Below, one piece after another: positions 27,150 to 36,242 of a stretch of 46,237 nt of DNA (position 1 is its first letter; each line of letters opens with the position of its first letter). The DNA is from Microcaldota archaeon. Its GTDB lineage: Archaea > Micrarchaeota > Micrarchaeia > Micrarchaeales > Micrarchaeaceae. The notes under the pieces are model-generated. The model made no database searches. It was not told where the DNA came from and was given only the letters and a program-made list of their open reading frames with translations. A program made the position numbers and the translations under genes. Where the stretch lies: assembly GCA_021821445.1 (NCBI GenBank), contig JAKACK010000007.1:1-46237 (forward strand), in the 5' to 3' direction.

Positions 27150-28466
27150 TTACAATATTGCACCTTGTGTCTTTAAGGTTTCCTGAAGCTCTTTAACGTT
27201 TACTTCTTTCGCCGCTATATTGTCATTTATGCACATTCTTGCAGCAACTCCTGCCGCATGGCCCATTGCAAGTGCAGTTCCACTAACTCTTGCACTAGCT
27301 TGAGCATCAAATTCTGCACTTAAGCATCTACCTATTATAAACAAGTTATCAATTCCTTTTTGAACAATTGATCTATAGGGTATTTCATACCATGAAGAAT
27401 CTCCTTTATTAAGATGTATATATACAAGACCCTTATTCGGATCATGTATTTCTAAAGGATGCCCACATCTAGCAATATGGTCATCAAATCTTCCTCCATT
27501 TAATACATCATCTCTCTTAAGGATATATTCTCCTATTCCTCTCCTAGTTTCTCTCATCCCTATTCCAGGGGAAGAATCCATTAGGTAGGAGTTTTCAAAT
27601 CCATGTACATTTTTCTTAAGAAATTCAAATGATGATATAACCTGGTGTCTTAAATCATTTATAGCTGTTGCAACTTCCTTTCCTGATCTAAAATCTTTTA
27701 TCTTCGCATGAGTTGCGTTGCATATAAATTCTCCTTCTCTGCTTGTATTGAAAAGAAACTCTGAATTTTCATTTGGAAGGTATAATTCATTGTCTTTTTT
27801 AGCTTTCTCTACTAAAGGGGGGTTTATGTGTATTTTAGATACTTTACCATCAACTAAAGGCGCTGAAACTAATTTGGGATGTTCTTTTGAAAACTTTATA
27901 AGTTCAGCTTCATTTACATTTGCAATTCTGAAAGGTATAGTAGTTTCTTGGTGCCATCCTTCCCCTTCTTTACCTTCCATTGCTTTAGATATTGAATAGT
28001 ACGATAAATCTGCATCGCCACTGCTATCAACAAATTCTTTTCCAGATATTTCATGCATTCCATCTTTACCAACAACTTTTACCGATGTTATTTTATCTTT
28101 AGATAATTCACATCCTGTTACTAGTGAATTAAAATAAGTGGTTATTTTATATTTTTCAACTAAATAAGAAAGAGCTATTTTCATCTCATCTGGTCTGAAC
28201 GGTATAAAATTTCCAACGTTGCCTTTTGTACCTCCAAATTTTTTTAGAGTTTCAACTATCTCATCAACTATACCACCGACAATTTTTTCAGATCCATCAT
28301 ATGTGTAAACTCCAAGAATAGATACAACATAACTATTTGTCCAGTTCCCTCCAAGCATAGGGTTTCGTTCTATTATCGCAGTTTTTAATCCATTTTTTGC
28401 ACCAGATAGTGCAGCACCAATACCTGCTGGTCCACCACCCACAACCACTAAATCATAAGAGTCCAT
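27150..28466 (-). CDS. FAD-dependent oxidoreductase (FAD_oxidored family)
   Basis: About 438 residues. The N-terminus has the Rossmann FAD-binding motif DLVVVGGGPAGIGAALSGAKNGLKTAIIERNPMLGG. VDSSGDADLSYY in the middle is the second FAD contact typical of PF12831-type proteins. The C-terminal region has NLFIIGRCLSAEFDAQASARVSGTALAMGHAAGVAARM, the FAD pyrophosphate-binding end with a typical MGHAAG motif. These enzymes oxidise or reduce varied substrates; the specific one cannot be deduced. No signal peptide. I prefer ATG 28466 with GTGGAT upstream; GTG 28475 is open. The gene is divergent from an MFS transporter, which may carry a related substrate (inference only). Confidence 0.88.
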   Translation of the reverse strand: MDSYDLVVVGGGPAGIGAALSGAKNGLKTAIIERNPMLGGNWTNSYVVSILGVYTYDGSEKIVGGIVDEIVETLKKFGGTKGNVGNFIPFRPDEMKIALSYLVEKYKITTYFNSLVTGCELSKDKITSVKVVGKDGMHEISGKEFVDSSGDADLSYYSISKAMEGKEGEGWHQETTIPFRIANVNEAELIKFSKEHPKLVSAPLVDGKVSKIHINPPLVEKAKKDNELYLPNENSEFLFNTSREGEFICNATHAKIKDFRSGKEVATAINDLRHQVISSFEFLKKNVHGFENSYLMDSSPGIGMRETRRGIGEYILKRDDVLNGGRFDDHIARCGHPLEIHDPNKGLVYIHLNKGDSSWYEIPYRSIVQKGIDNLFIIGRCLSAEFDAQASARVSGTALAMGHAAGVAARMCINDNIAAKEVNVKELQETLKTQGAIL

Positions 28467-28682
28467 AAAATCCACAAGATTAATTTTAAATATTAATTTT
28501 TATTATTTATCAAAAATTTTTATTATTTGGTGGTATAATATAGGATAATTAACTAGTTATTAAAATCTAGTAAATATAAAATACATAATACATTTTTGGT
28601 ATAAATATCTCTAAAATTAATAATATGTATTTTTAAGCTTATACTGTAAAATCAATAAAGAAAATTATATAGTGGTGTTGAT

Positions 28683-29906
28683 ATGAATAATTGGATGAAA
28701 CTTCTTCCATATTGGTTTTTGTTGTTTACAATAGGTTTTGGTTGGTTTGTACTTGCACCCCTTGTACCTATTTTAAGCACGTCGTTAGGTGTTGGGACAG
28801 AATCAATACTTCTTTTAGTTAGTATGTATGGATATACTATGGTAGTACTTGGTCTTTTGGCTGGATGGATATCAGCTAAATTTACAGTAAAAACTGCCAT
28901 ATATGTTGCTGCAGTACTTTCAATTATAGGTTTAATAGGTAGAAGCCTATTTATAACAAATTATACAGGTTTCCTTATATTCCAGATAATAGCCGCAGCT
29001 GCATACCCATTAGCACTTGCACCTGTTGGAAGTGTAGCTGATTCAATATATAAAGAGCACGCACATTCAATAGTAGGAATAAGTGTGGGAATACTTTTCT
29101 TCGGTTTGGCATTAGGTGCATTCTTTGCATCAAGTATAGCAGCAGCTATAAGTACTGTTGGACTTCTATGGTTTACAGCAGCACTTGCAATAATAGCTGC
29201 CATATGGATAATTCCAGGAATAAAAGGATATCCTACAAATTATAAGGGTAAATCACTTAAGGGTGTATTTAAGGTAGGAATGATAAAGAATTGGTGGGTT
29301 GGATTTTCCATAGCATCAATGTCAGTTATGTTTGGTGGAATTGCATCCACAATGTTACTTCATTTCCACTTCGCATTAAGTGAAGCCCTTACCTACGGAG
29401 GGCTTTTAGGAGGATTAGCATTTTTGGGGTCTGCACTTGGAGCAATAATACTCCCTCCAATATTTGAGAGGTATAACCAGATAAGGACAGGACTTATTTC
29501 AACATCTCTTTTGTCCCTTATATCTGTAACACTTCTTGCATACTCATTGGGATTTGGTCCTAATATAGGACTTTTGGTAGCCGCATTCTTCCTTTTTGGA
29601 TTCTTTGGAAATGCATTCTGGTCAATGGCATTGACATCAACAACAAACTACGTATCAGATCCTGCACAGTCAGGATTTGCAACCTCAATGTATAGTGTTA
29701 TAACTAACTTAGGGGTAGCATTTGTGCCTGTGTTCTTAGGGCCAGAGTTTGCAGTTGATGCAGCGATTGCTGTTTCAATTGTATTCGTAATAGAATTCAT
29801 AGCATTCGTATTGTCTCCAATGTTGAAGACAAAGAATGATGAGGAGAGCCCACAGCCACCAAAAGTTGCTGCAGCAACCAAGATTAAAGCAGCAGCAAAG
29901 GCCTGA
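28683..29906 (+). CDS. MFS transporter (12-TM)
   Basis: A 407-residue major facilitator protein with about 12 TM helices. The two halves meet around residue 190 at a basic loop (GYPTNYKGKSLKGVFK). TM4 includes PLALAPVGSVADSIYKEHAHSIVGISVGILFFGLALGAFFAS, typical of MFS proteins of the metabolite or nitrate/oxalate-like type rather than drug pumps. The C-terminal tail after TM12 is unusual: charged then Ala/Lys-rich (PKVAAATKIKAAAKA). Start ATG with GGTG eight bases upstream. Codon use is less AT-biased than in nearby unknown genes. T-rich termination follows the stop. Confidence 0.9.
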   Translation: MNNWMKLLPYWFLLFTIGFGWFVLAPLVPILSTSLGVGTESILLLVSMYGYTMVVLGLLAGWISAKFTVKTAIYVAAVLSIIGLIGRSLFITNYTGFLIFQIIAAAAYPLALAPVGSVADSIYKEHAHSIVGISVGILFFGLALGAFFASSIAAAISTVGLLWFTAALAIIAAIWIIPGIKGYPTNYKGKSLKGVFKVGMIKNWWVGFSIASMSVMFGGIASTMLLHFHFALSEALTYGGLLGGLAFLGSALGAIILPPIFERYNQIRTGLISTSLLSLISVTLLAYSLGFGPNIGLLVAAFFLFGFFGNAFWSMALTSTTNYVSDPAQSGFATSMYSVITNLGVAFVPVFLGPEFAVDAAIAVSIVFVIEFIAFVLSPMLKTKNDEESPQPPKVAAATKIKAAAKA

Positions 29907-29910
29907 TTTT

Positions 29911-29930
29911 ACTTTTTCTTTTTTTATAAT
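29911..29930 (+). terminator. T-rich terminator after the 12-TM MFS gene
   Basis: Three T-tracts follow the TGA stop within 25 nt, the usual archaeal termination signal. Confidence 0.45.
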
Positions 29931-29999
29931 ATTAATTAAATATTATTTTATTTCTCAGATTTAATACCAATTTGTAATAATTTGATAAATTAAAATTAT

Positions 30000-31028
30000 A
30001 TGGTGTATTTTGTGGATGATCTAAATTCTTACAGAAAGCAGATAGATGAAGCAGATGAAGGGATAATAAAGTTAATTAAAAAAAGATTTGATATAGTAAA
30101 AGCAGTTGGTGAATTCAAAAAAGAGCAAGGAATACCATTGAAGGACAATAGTAGAGAAGATGCACTAAAAATCAAATGGAAGCAAATAGCAGAGCAAAAT
30201 GGTATAGACGGAGAATTAGGATTAAGTGTAATAACTGATATACTTAAGTTTTCCAAGGAAGAAGAGATGCCAAAGAACAATAGTCGTTTACTAATTATAG
30301 GATATGGCAATATGGGAATTGCAATCGCTGGATACTTTCTAAAACATAATTTTGAAAATGTATATTTAACAGGAAGACATGTTGATGAGAATAAGGATAA
30401 AATAAAAAGCATAAAAGGCATTCCAATAAACAATCCCAATCCAAAAGATTTTGATGTTATTATAATAACAACACCTCCAGAATCGGTAAATTCTGATTTG
30501 GTTGAAAATATATTATCAGAGTCAAAAGGAAAATTGGTTATGGATATTTTCTCTGTTAAAAAAGAAGCATATCAAAAATTGCTGGATTATTCTAAAAAAT
30601 ATGAATTTGAATATGTAAGTGTACACCCACTTTTTGGACCTACTCAATTGACAGATAACAATAAAATCGCCGTTATAAATGATGAAGTTGATGAGAAGGT
30701 TTTAACCAAAGCGGAAAATATTTGGTCTTATGCGGGATTTACAACAATTAAGTCAAACTTAGAGGAACATGAAAAATCGATGGCTATAGTCCAGGTACTA
30801 AGGATAATTGACTTTGTTGCAATGAAAAATAGTATAGAAGAACTTAAGAAAAGTTTGAATGTAGATTACTCAAAGCTTTCAACTGTAAGTTTTGCAGAAG
30901 TTGAAAAATTAATAAACAATATATCAGGTGATTACAGCTTGATAAAAGAGATATTGGATTCTAATACTTACTCTAATGAAGTACTTAATAATTTAATTAA
31001 GAATGTTGAAAATTTGAAGTATAAATAA
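30000..31028 (+). CDS. tyrA: Chorismate mutase-prephenate dehydrogenase
   Basis: A 342-residue fusion. Residues 5-90 are an AroQ-type chorismate mutase (LNSYRKQIDEADEGIIKLIKKRFDIVKAVGEFKKEQG, with the catalytic Arg and Lys pattern). Residues 95-340 are a prephenate dehydrogenase: NAD(P)-binding RLLIIGYGNMGIAIAGYF (Gly101-x-Gly-x-x-Gly106), VMDIFSVKKEAYQKL, and the substrate-site VSVHPLFGPTQ with its conserved His and Pro. It converts chorismate to prephenate and then to 4-hydroxyphenylpyruvate for tyrosine synthesis. The arrangement matches the T-protein of enterobacteria and some archaeal fusions. No other aromatic-pathway gene lies in the window. Confidence 0.9.
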   Translation: MVYFVDDLNSYRKQIDEADEGIIKLIKKRFDIVKAVGEFKKEQGIPLKDNSREDALKIKWKQIAEQNGIDGELGLSVITDILKFSKEEEMPKNNSRLLIIGYGNMGIAIAGYFLKHNFENVYLTGRHVDENKDKIKSIKGIPINNPNPKDFDVIIITTPPESVNSDLVENILSESKGKLVMDIFSVKKEAYQKLLDYSKKYEFEYVSVHPLFGPTQLTDNNKIAVINDEVDEKVLTKAENIWSYAGFTTIKSNLEEHEKSMAIVQVLRIIDFVAMKNSIEELKKSLNVDYSKLSTVSFAEVEKLINNISGDYSLIKEILDSNTYSNEVLNNLIKNVENLKYK

Positions 31029-31114
31029 GAATAAAGACAAAAATAATTTATTAGCATAAACATATAAATTTAAAATTTGATAAGATAATGCAAACATACA
31101 AGCTGTTTATTAAA

Positions 31115-32371
31115 TTATTCAAGATGGAATATTTTTTTTACTTTACTTATTGCCGCTACTGCTTTATCTATATCTTCTTCATTATTGTATAAATAGAAGC
31201 TCATCCTTGATACCGCACCCTTTCTCAATACCTCTGTTACAAGGGGCATTGCACAATGGTGACCAGCACGTATTGCTATGCCTTCACTGTTAAATATTTC
31301 AGCTACATCATGTGGATGTGCACCATTTATGCCAAATGAGACAACTCCTGATTTTATTGATGTCTCATCTTTCTTTGGTCCATATATCTCTATATTTTTT
31401 ATACTTTCTAATGATTCAAGTGCATACTTTACAAGTTTCTCTTCATGCCTGCGTATCTTTTCCATGCCTACAGTATTTAGGTAATCTATTGCTGCACCAA
31501 ATGCTATCCCTCCTTCTATATTTGAAGTTCCTGCCTCAAATTTCCAAGGTAATGAATTCCAACTATGTGAATACCTTGTAACTGCGTCTATCATATCTCC
31601 GCCTCCAAATAAAGGTTCCATTGAACTTAAAATCTCTTCGGTTCCATATAATGCTCCTATTCCTGTAGGTCCTAGCATTTTATGAGCTGAAAGTGCGAAG
31701 AAATCGCACCCTATTGATTTTACATTTACAGGAATATGAGGTGCAGATTGTGCCCCATCAACTAATACTACGGATCCATGCTTCTTCGCTTCTTTTGTTA
31801 TATACTTTACATCATTTATCGTTCCAAGTACATTCGATGCATGTGTAACTGCAACTATCTTTGGGTTTTTCTCTAAATTTTCCTTAAAATTTTCCATATC
31901 AAATTTCTCATTATTAGAATCAAGCTTTATGTAATCTAAAATTGCACCTTTTCTTTTTGCAAGCAGCTGCCATGGTACAAGGTTGCTATGGTGCTCCATA
32001 TCTGATATCAGTATATGGTCCCCTTTTTCAATATTTGTATTTCCCCAGGATAAGGCGACAAGGTTTATCGCTTCAGTTGTATTCCTCACATATACTATAT
32101 TTCTTACACTATTTGCCCCTATCAAATTTGCAAGCTTTTCCTTTGAATTTGTATATTCTTCAGTAGCACGCTCCGCTATATCATATATTCCTCTGTGTAT
32201 ATTGGCATTATATTCAGAATAATACTTTACTATAGAATCAATTACCTGCTGTGGCTTTTGGGATGTTGCAGCACTATCTAAGTAAACAAGAGGTTTACCA
32301 CTCATATTAATTTTGAATATTGGAAAATCCTTTTTAATATCTTCTACATTAATTTCATAACCATTTGTCAT
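31115..32371 (-). CDS. sufS: SufS-type cysteine desulfurase (class V aminotransferase fold)
   Basis: A 418-residue PLP enzyme of group II cysteine desulfurases. VYLDSAATSQKPQ opens the fold, MEHHSNLVPWQ is the PLP-stacking His region, LVDGAQSAPH has the PLP Asp, SAHKMLGPTGIG has the Schiff-base Lys231, and IRAGHHCAMP carries the active-site Cys373 that receives sulfur. It releases sulfur from cysteine for Fe-S cluster assembly and other sulfur transfers. The usual SufE/SufU/SufBCD partners are not in this window. ATG start with AAGGTGG upstream. Confidence 0.95.
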   Translation of the reverse strand: MTNGYEINVEDIKKDFPIFKINMSGKPLVYLDSAATSQKPQQVIDSIVKYYSEYNANIHRGIYDIAERATEEYTNSKEKLANLIGANSVRNIVYVRNTTEAINLVALSWGNTNIEKGDHILISDMEHHSNLVPWQLLAKRKGAILDYIKLDSNNEKFDMENFKENLEKNPKIVAVTHASNVLGTINDVKYITKEAKKHGSVVLVDGAQSAPHIPVNVKSIGCDFFALSAHKMLGPTGIGALYGTEEILSSMEPLFGGGDMIDAVTRYSHSWNSLPWKFEAGTSNIEGGIAFGAAIDYLNTVGMEKIRRHEEKLVKYALESLESIKNIEIYGPKKDETSIKSGVVSFGINGAHPHDVAEIFNSEGIAIRAGHHCAMPLVTEVLRKGAVSRMSFYLYNNEEDIDKAVAAISKVKKIFHLE

Positions 32372-32602
32372 TTTGCCACCTTAATTGAATATAAATCTAT
32401 CATTAATGTATATGTAAACTTTTATATGAAAAGTGTGTAAAAATTTTATTAAGGTATAAATTAGTAAGTTTTGTTAAAATCCTATAAATTCTTACAAATT
32501 AGGTTAATAATTCACATTTATATAAAGTTTATTTGATGAATAATTGCAGTAAATTAAAAGATATCTTCAATATAAAGCAAGCAAAATATAAGTTAGCTTT
32601 TT

Positions 32603-32656
32603 TAGGGAGCAACTGATTATCAATTAGAATTCATACAAAATTTTTTTAAATACTAA
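32603..32656 (+). pseudogene. Degenerate 3' fragment paralogous to the gene at 33169-34356
   Basis: The frame ATDYQLEFIQNFFKY-stop (32609-32656) matches LTDDQLEFVQKFLGYE near the C-terminus of the downstream protein. At DNA level 32615-32646 is nearly identical to 34261-34292 (about three differences in 32 bases). No upstream frame connects to it; a frame-shifted ORF (KYKLAFLGSN) runs into it, consistent with decay of a tandem paralogue. Confidence 0.6.
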
Positions 32657-32768
32657 TTCAATGAATATATAAATAAAAGTAGTGATATTAGGATTAGTGA
32701 AAAATGGAAATACTTATATATTTGTATGAATCATTATATATGTAAGAAATAATTAAAAAGGTGAAAAA

Positions 32769-32792
32769 ATGTTTGGACAATCTGGTGGATAG
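32769..32792 (+). other. 7-codon ORF (MFGQSGG) with Shine-Dalgarno
   Basis: AAGGTGA lies five bases before the ATG, a better ribosome site than that of many genes here, but the frame stops after seven codons at TAG. It may be a leader peptide, the 5' end of a broken gene, or chance. Nothing recognisable follows in any frame. Confidence 0.2.
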
Positions 32793-33142
32793 ATAGGTTC
32801 ATAAATTCTTATAATGTCAATAAAATTTGGTTTATAAGTTAATAATCAGTGGGTTATAATACTATAATTTTTATTTGGTAGGCCCTTTATCCAAATTTTA
32901 TTTATTACTATCTTAAAATTAAAAGTTATCCTTTTTTTGAATTATATATAATAAAATTAATTAATCAATACCTTATCATTTTATAGATATTTATGAAAAA
33001 CAATTTAAACCTAACTTTAATATATTCTTATCAATACGCATATGAAATAGTATTTGTTGGGTTCTAATAGTTACTTTAATTATAATTGATAATCCGAATT
33101 ATCCTATAAATTCAAAATTGGGACAAGAATTAAATATGTAGT

Positions 33143-33155
33143 TGGACACTGTCCA
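33143..33155. promoter_or_regulatory. 13-bp palindrome TGGACACTGTCCA near the start of the acidic protein gene
   Basis: A perfect 6+1+6 inverted repeat sits 14 bp before the preferred ATG (33169). It is GC-richer than the surrounding DNA, which makes chance less likely. It could be an operator overlapping the translation start region. Confidence 0.35.
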
Positions 33156-33168
33156 GCTTGTGATTAAA

Positions 33169-34356
33169 ATGGAACAGGAATTTTATGCCAAATCATTAGT
33201 TAAATTAGAATCTAATGATAGATTCTATATGGAAATAAAAGAAGATGGACACATGTTCTTAAGCATAGGTAAAAAAGGTTCTAACAATTATTGGTCTGGA
33301 GATGAGAATAATATTTTAGATTTTATAATACGTTTAGATAATTTAGTAGAAATTCCAGATCTTAGTGATAATGAAGAATTTGATTATTCAAATTCATATA
33401 ACGAACAATTTATGTACTCTTCTTACGAGAGAGAAAAGTTTGATTTTGTAAATGACCAACTTGAGCTAAGGGATGATTTTATAGATGAATTTAATAATAA
33501 GAATATTGATTTAAAATCGATTTCTAATTATATTTTAGAATCTATTAAAAATGGCGATGGATTATATGAATTAACTGGTGGAGATGAGATATGGAAAAAT
33601 ATGATATCTGATGTCCTTGACATACTTAATCCATATGAAGGAATTGAATTTGATAATTATTATGAAGGAATACAAAATGATATAATAACCAGTTTGTATG
33701 GCAGTTTGTATATATATGACTTTGAAAAGTTAGATGAATTTCTTGAACCTTATAATTTTAGTGAAGACCAGCCAATAATAACAAAAGATGATGAATGGGA
33801 TGAAAGATTATTTGAACAAGGTACCCATTATATATTCTGCCCAAAAGCTTATGAATTCTTTTCTAGCTACTATAGGCCTAGTCTAAGTGAATACTTCAAT
33901 GATTTCAAAAAATTTTATCTTTGTGAGCCTCCATACAATAAGATAGAATACAAAGATGAGAATTATCAATATGGAGAATATAGGAAGGTAATCACAAAAT
34001 TTCTAATCAGCGATAATCCAACAATAGAAGGATTATTTTCCTTAATACATCGTCTTAGACATGATTATTTGTCAAATCCTGAAGAATGCTCTCCTCTTAA
34101 ATATTACATTTTAGAGCATTATAGCAAACTAGAAGGTGAAAAAGCCAAAAAATTATATTATAAGTATGTTAAAAGAAATAGGGATTTTATAAATAAAGCT
34201 ATAAATGATAAGGATAAAGAAAAGATACAGGAGATAGTTAAAATGGCATTGCCACTCACCGATGATCAATTAGAATTCGTACAAAAATTTTTAGGATATG
34301 AAGATTCCGATCAACTATTAGAAGAATACTACGATGAATATAGATTTACTAGTTAA
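33169..34356 (+). CDS. Unrecognised acidic protein
   Basis: About 395 residues, very rich in Asp, Glu, Tyr and Asn, with a calculated strong negative charge in residues 50-130 and 180-240. No signal or TM segment. Two helical regions near the C-terminus (LKYYILEHYSKLEGEKAKKLYYKYVKRNRDFINKAINDKDKEKIQEIVKMALPLTDDQLEFVQKFLGYEDSDQLLEEYYDEY) look structured. I do not recognise a family. ATG 33169 is the conventional start; GTG 33160 and TTG 33142 are open in frame. A broken copy of its 3' end lies 1.6 kb upstream, so the gene was probably once duplicated. Confidence 0.62.
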   Translation: MEQEFYAKSLVKLESNDRFYMEIKEDGHMFLSIGKKGSNNYWSGDENNILDFIIRLDNLVEIPDLSDNEEFDYSNSYNEQFMYSSYEREKFDFVNDQLELRDDFIDEFNNKNIDLKSISNYILESIKNGDGLYELTGGDEIWKNMISDVLDILNPYEGIEFDNYYEGIQNDIITSLYGSLYIYDFEKLDEFLEPYNFSEDQPIITKDDEWDERLFEQGTHYIFCPKAYEFFSSYYRPSLSEYFNDFKKFYLCEPPYNKIEYKDENYQYGEYRKVITKFLISDNPTIEGLFSLIHRLRHDYLSNPEECSPLKYYILEHYSKLEGEKAKKLYYKYVKRNRDFINKAINDKDKEKIQEIVKMALPLTDDQLEFVQKFLGYEDSDQLLEEYYDEYRFTS

Positions 34357-34376
34357 AGACTATATAAATAAGTTAT

Positions 34377-35429
34377 TTAATTGTCCTTGTTTTTTAATAT
34401 TGTTTTTGTTGCATCTTCATTATCTTTAATTATTAGATAACTAGCTTTTCTTATTCTATTCATTACTCCAAATCCTATGCCATTTTCCGGAAAAGACTGT
34501 ATTACACCATATTTGTTCTCATCCTTGTCTAATTTTCTGAAAGCATAGAATAAATTATGGGCCACTTCATATATGTCAAAGCCCAAAATTATTTTATTAT
34601 ATTTAGAGTATTTAGCATTATTTTCATTGCACAGTACTGTAAAAGGCTTTGATTCTTCAGATGATATAAATTTTCTGAATTCACTTTCATTTTCTATCAA
34701 AAACAACTTTTTGCTAGGTGCATAATGCCTATATTTCATCCCGGGAGTTAATGCAATTTTTGACTCTTTATATCCTTTTGCTGCTTCATTTATTGCTATT
34801 TCGCCAAACAATCTATTCAAATCTTCAACTGAAAAGGCACCTGGCCTCAATAGTTCATATGGCTTTTTAGTAGCATCCAATATGGTTGATTCAACACCAT
34901 ACTTTACACGACCTGCATCAATTATTGCATCCACTCTATCAATTAAATCCTCAATTGCATCCTTTGAATCCACTATTGATGGCTTTGTAGATAAATTTGC
35001 ACTTGGTGCTGCTATAGGGACTCCAGATTTTTCTATTAATGACAAAGCAATTTTATTATCTGGAAATCTTACGCATACTGTATCCATTCCTGATGTTACA
35101 ATAGATGGTACAATTTTCTTTTTCTTTAAGAGAAGCGTTAACGGCCCGGGCCATACCTTTTTCATTATTTTTAGCAGATCATCATTTATATAAGCAACAT
35201 CGTTTACCATATCAAAATTAGATACTGTTACAATTAGAGGATTATCTGCGGGTCTATCTTTTGCTTTGAATATTTTAAGGCAGGCATCCGGATTATATGC
35301 GTTTGCACCAAGTCCATATACCGTTTCAGTAGGAAAAACAACAGTGCCCCCATTTCTTATAATATCTGAAGCTTTATCTATAGATTCATCAAAATTATTT
35401 TCATTAATTTTTAAAATTAAAGCTGACAT
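34377..35429 (-). CDS. sua5: L-threonylcarbamoyladenylate synthase with Sua5 domain
   Basis: A 350-residue Sua5/YrdC protein. Residues 8-200 are the YrdC domain: RNGGTVVFPTETVYGLGANAYNPDACLKIFKAKDRPADNPLIV (nucleotide and threonine site) and GVPIAAPSANLSTKPS. A linker (about 200-240) leads to the Sua5 C-terminal domain (SPGMKYRHYAPSKKLFL-like segment and later FDIYEVAHNLFYAFRKLDKDENKYGVIQSFPENGIGFGVMNRIRKAS). It makes threonylcarbamoyl-AMP from threonine, bicarbonate and ATP, the first step of t6A37 modification of ANN-decoding tRNAs. The KEOPS partners are not in the window. It is convergent with the acidic protein gene. Confidence 0.95.
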   Translation of the reverse strand: MSALILKINENNFDESIDKASDIIRNGGTVVFPTETVYGLGANAYNPDACLKIFKAKDRPADNPLIVTVSNFDMVNDVAYINDDLLKIMKKVWPGPLTLLLKKKKIVPSIVTSGMDTVCVRFPDNKIALSLIEKSGVPIAAPSANLSTKPSIVDSKDAIEDLIDRVDAIIDAGRVKYGVESTILDATKKPYELLRPGAFSVEDLNRLFGEIAINEAAKGYKESKIALTPGMKYRHYAPSKKLFLIENESEFRKFISSEESKPFTVLCNENNAKYSKYNKIILGFDIYEVAHNLFYAFRKLDKDENKYGVIQSFPENGIGFGVMNRIRKASYLIIKDNEDATKTILKNKDN

Positions 35430-35525
35430 ACAATATATTTTAGAAAAATAATTTTATTAATTTATTTATTAATTTATTAAACAATTAAATAATTAATCAA
35501 AGTAATATTAATTGAATGTGGTTAA

Positions 35526-36242
35526 ATGGAAGAGATCCAAATACAAAAAGAAATCTCTACGGGATTAGTCTATTCTGAAAGATTTGCAATTCAACATAAA
35601 GTCAGAACACCTAAAATGATTAAAAAGTTATCTGATGCCAGATTTATTTCAAAATTACACGACAATGATGCAAATTCAAAGGCGGTAGAAGCTGCCTTTG
35701 AAATTATTAATGATTTTGATAAGTATACAGATAAAATAATAAAATATTATAATAAAAATCCAAATTTATTAGATATAAAAAATTTAACTTCTATTATTAA
35801 AAAAATTAAATTAGAACACAATAAAATGGAATTTTTATTAATGCCAAATCCTGAAATTATAAATCAAGGAATAAATCATATATTATATATTTATGCAAAG
35901 CAACATTTTGTGATATCAAAAATATTTTTTAATTTAATTGATAAAATAGATTTAAATGATATTAAAAGAGAAAAAGTTAATAATTTTGATGTAGAACGTT
36001 TTAAATTAGGCGTATTTATAGGATTAGAATCAGTTTTAATTACATCTATATTTTCACCTTACGGAAGAGATAATTCTAAATTGATTAATAATTATGGAAA
36101 ATTAGTTGAAAAATATTCTCACATGATAGCATTAAATTATCCTGATGAATATATAAATGCAACCAATCTTAATAAGCCTCTTATTCAAATTGATATTTAC
36201 CAGAAGTTAGTTTCTTATATTGAGGCAAACAGAAATGGATGA
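35526..36242 (+). CDS. Unrecognised helical protein, possible antitoxin partner of a PIN protein
   Basis: A 238-residue soluble, mainly helical protein with no family that I recognise. Its last eight bases overlap the start of the PIN-domain gene (ATGGATGA), which is typical of tightly coupled toxin-antitoxin pairs. The N-terminus (EEIQIQKEISTGLVYSERFAIQHKVRTPKMIKKLSDARFISKL) could bind DNA, but no RHH, AbrB or HTH signature is clear. The first frame begins after GTGGTTAA. At 238 residues it is much larger than ordinary VapB antitoxins, so the role is a guess. Confidence 0.6.
   Translation: MEEIQIQKEISTGLVYSERFAIQHKVRTPKMIKKLSDARFISKLHDNDANSKAVEAAFEIINDFDKYTDKIIKYYNKNPNLLDIKNLTSIIKKIKLEHNKMEFLLMPNPEIINQGINHILYIYAKQHFVISKIFFNLIDKIDLNDIKREKVNNFDVERFKLGVFIGLESVLITSIFSPYGRDNSKLINNYGKLVEKYSHMIALNYPDEYINATNLNKPLIQIDIYQKLVSYIEANRNG

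Larger units (their letters stand above)
32372..33141. other. Long AT-rich intergenic region with decayed fragments
   Basis: About 770 bp with no conserved gene that I recognise. It holds a 26-codon ORF (32536-32616), a degenerate copy of the C-terminal end of the gene that starts at 33169 (32603-32656), a 7-codon ORF with a good SD (32769-32792), and AT-rich TATA-like stretches. The 32880s contain a short GC-richer patch (GGTAGGCCCTTTATCC) of unknown meaning. No tRNA or CRISPR was found. Confidence 0.5.

Noticed and set aside
31278-32222. Plus-strand ORFs opposite sufS
   Set aside because: They mirror the conserved cysteine desulfurase frame and encode low-quality Ser/Phe/Leu-rich shadows without start signals.
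36220-36234. Longer start for the PIN gene (MRQTEMDD)
   Set aside because: It would add five residues absent from PIN N-termini and lengthen the overlap; the ATGGATGA overlap start at 36235 is more natural.
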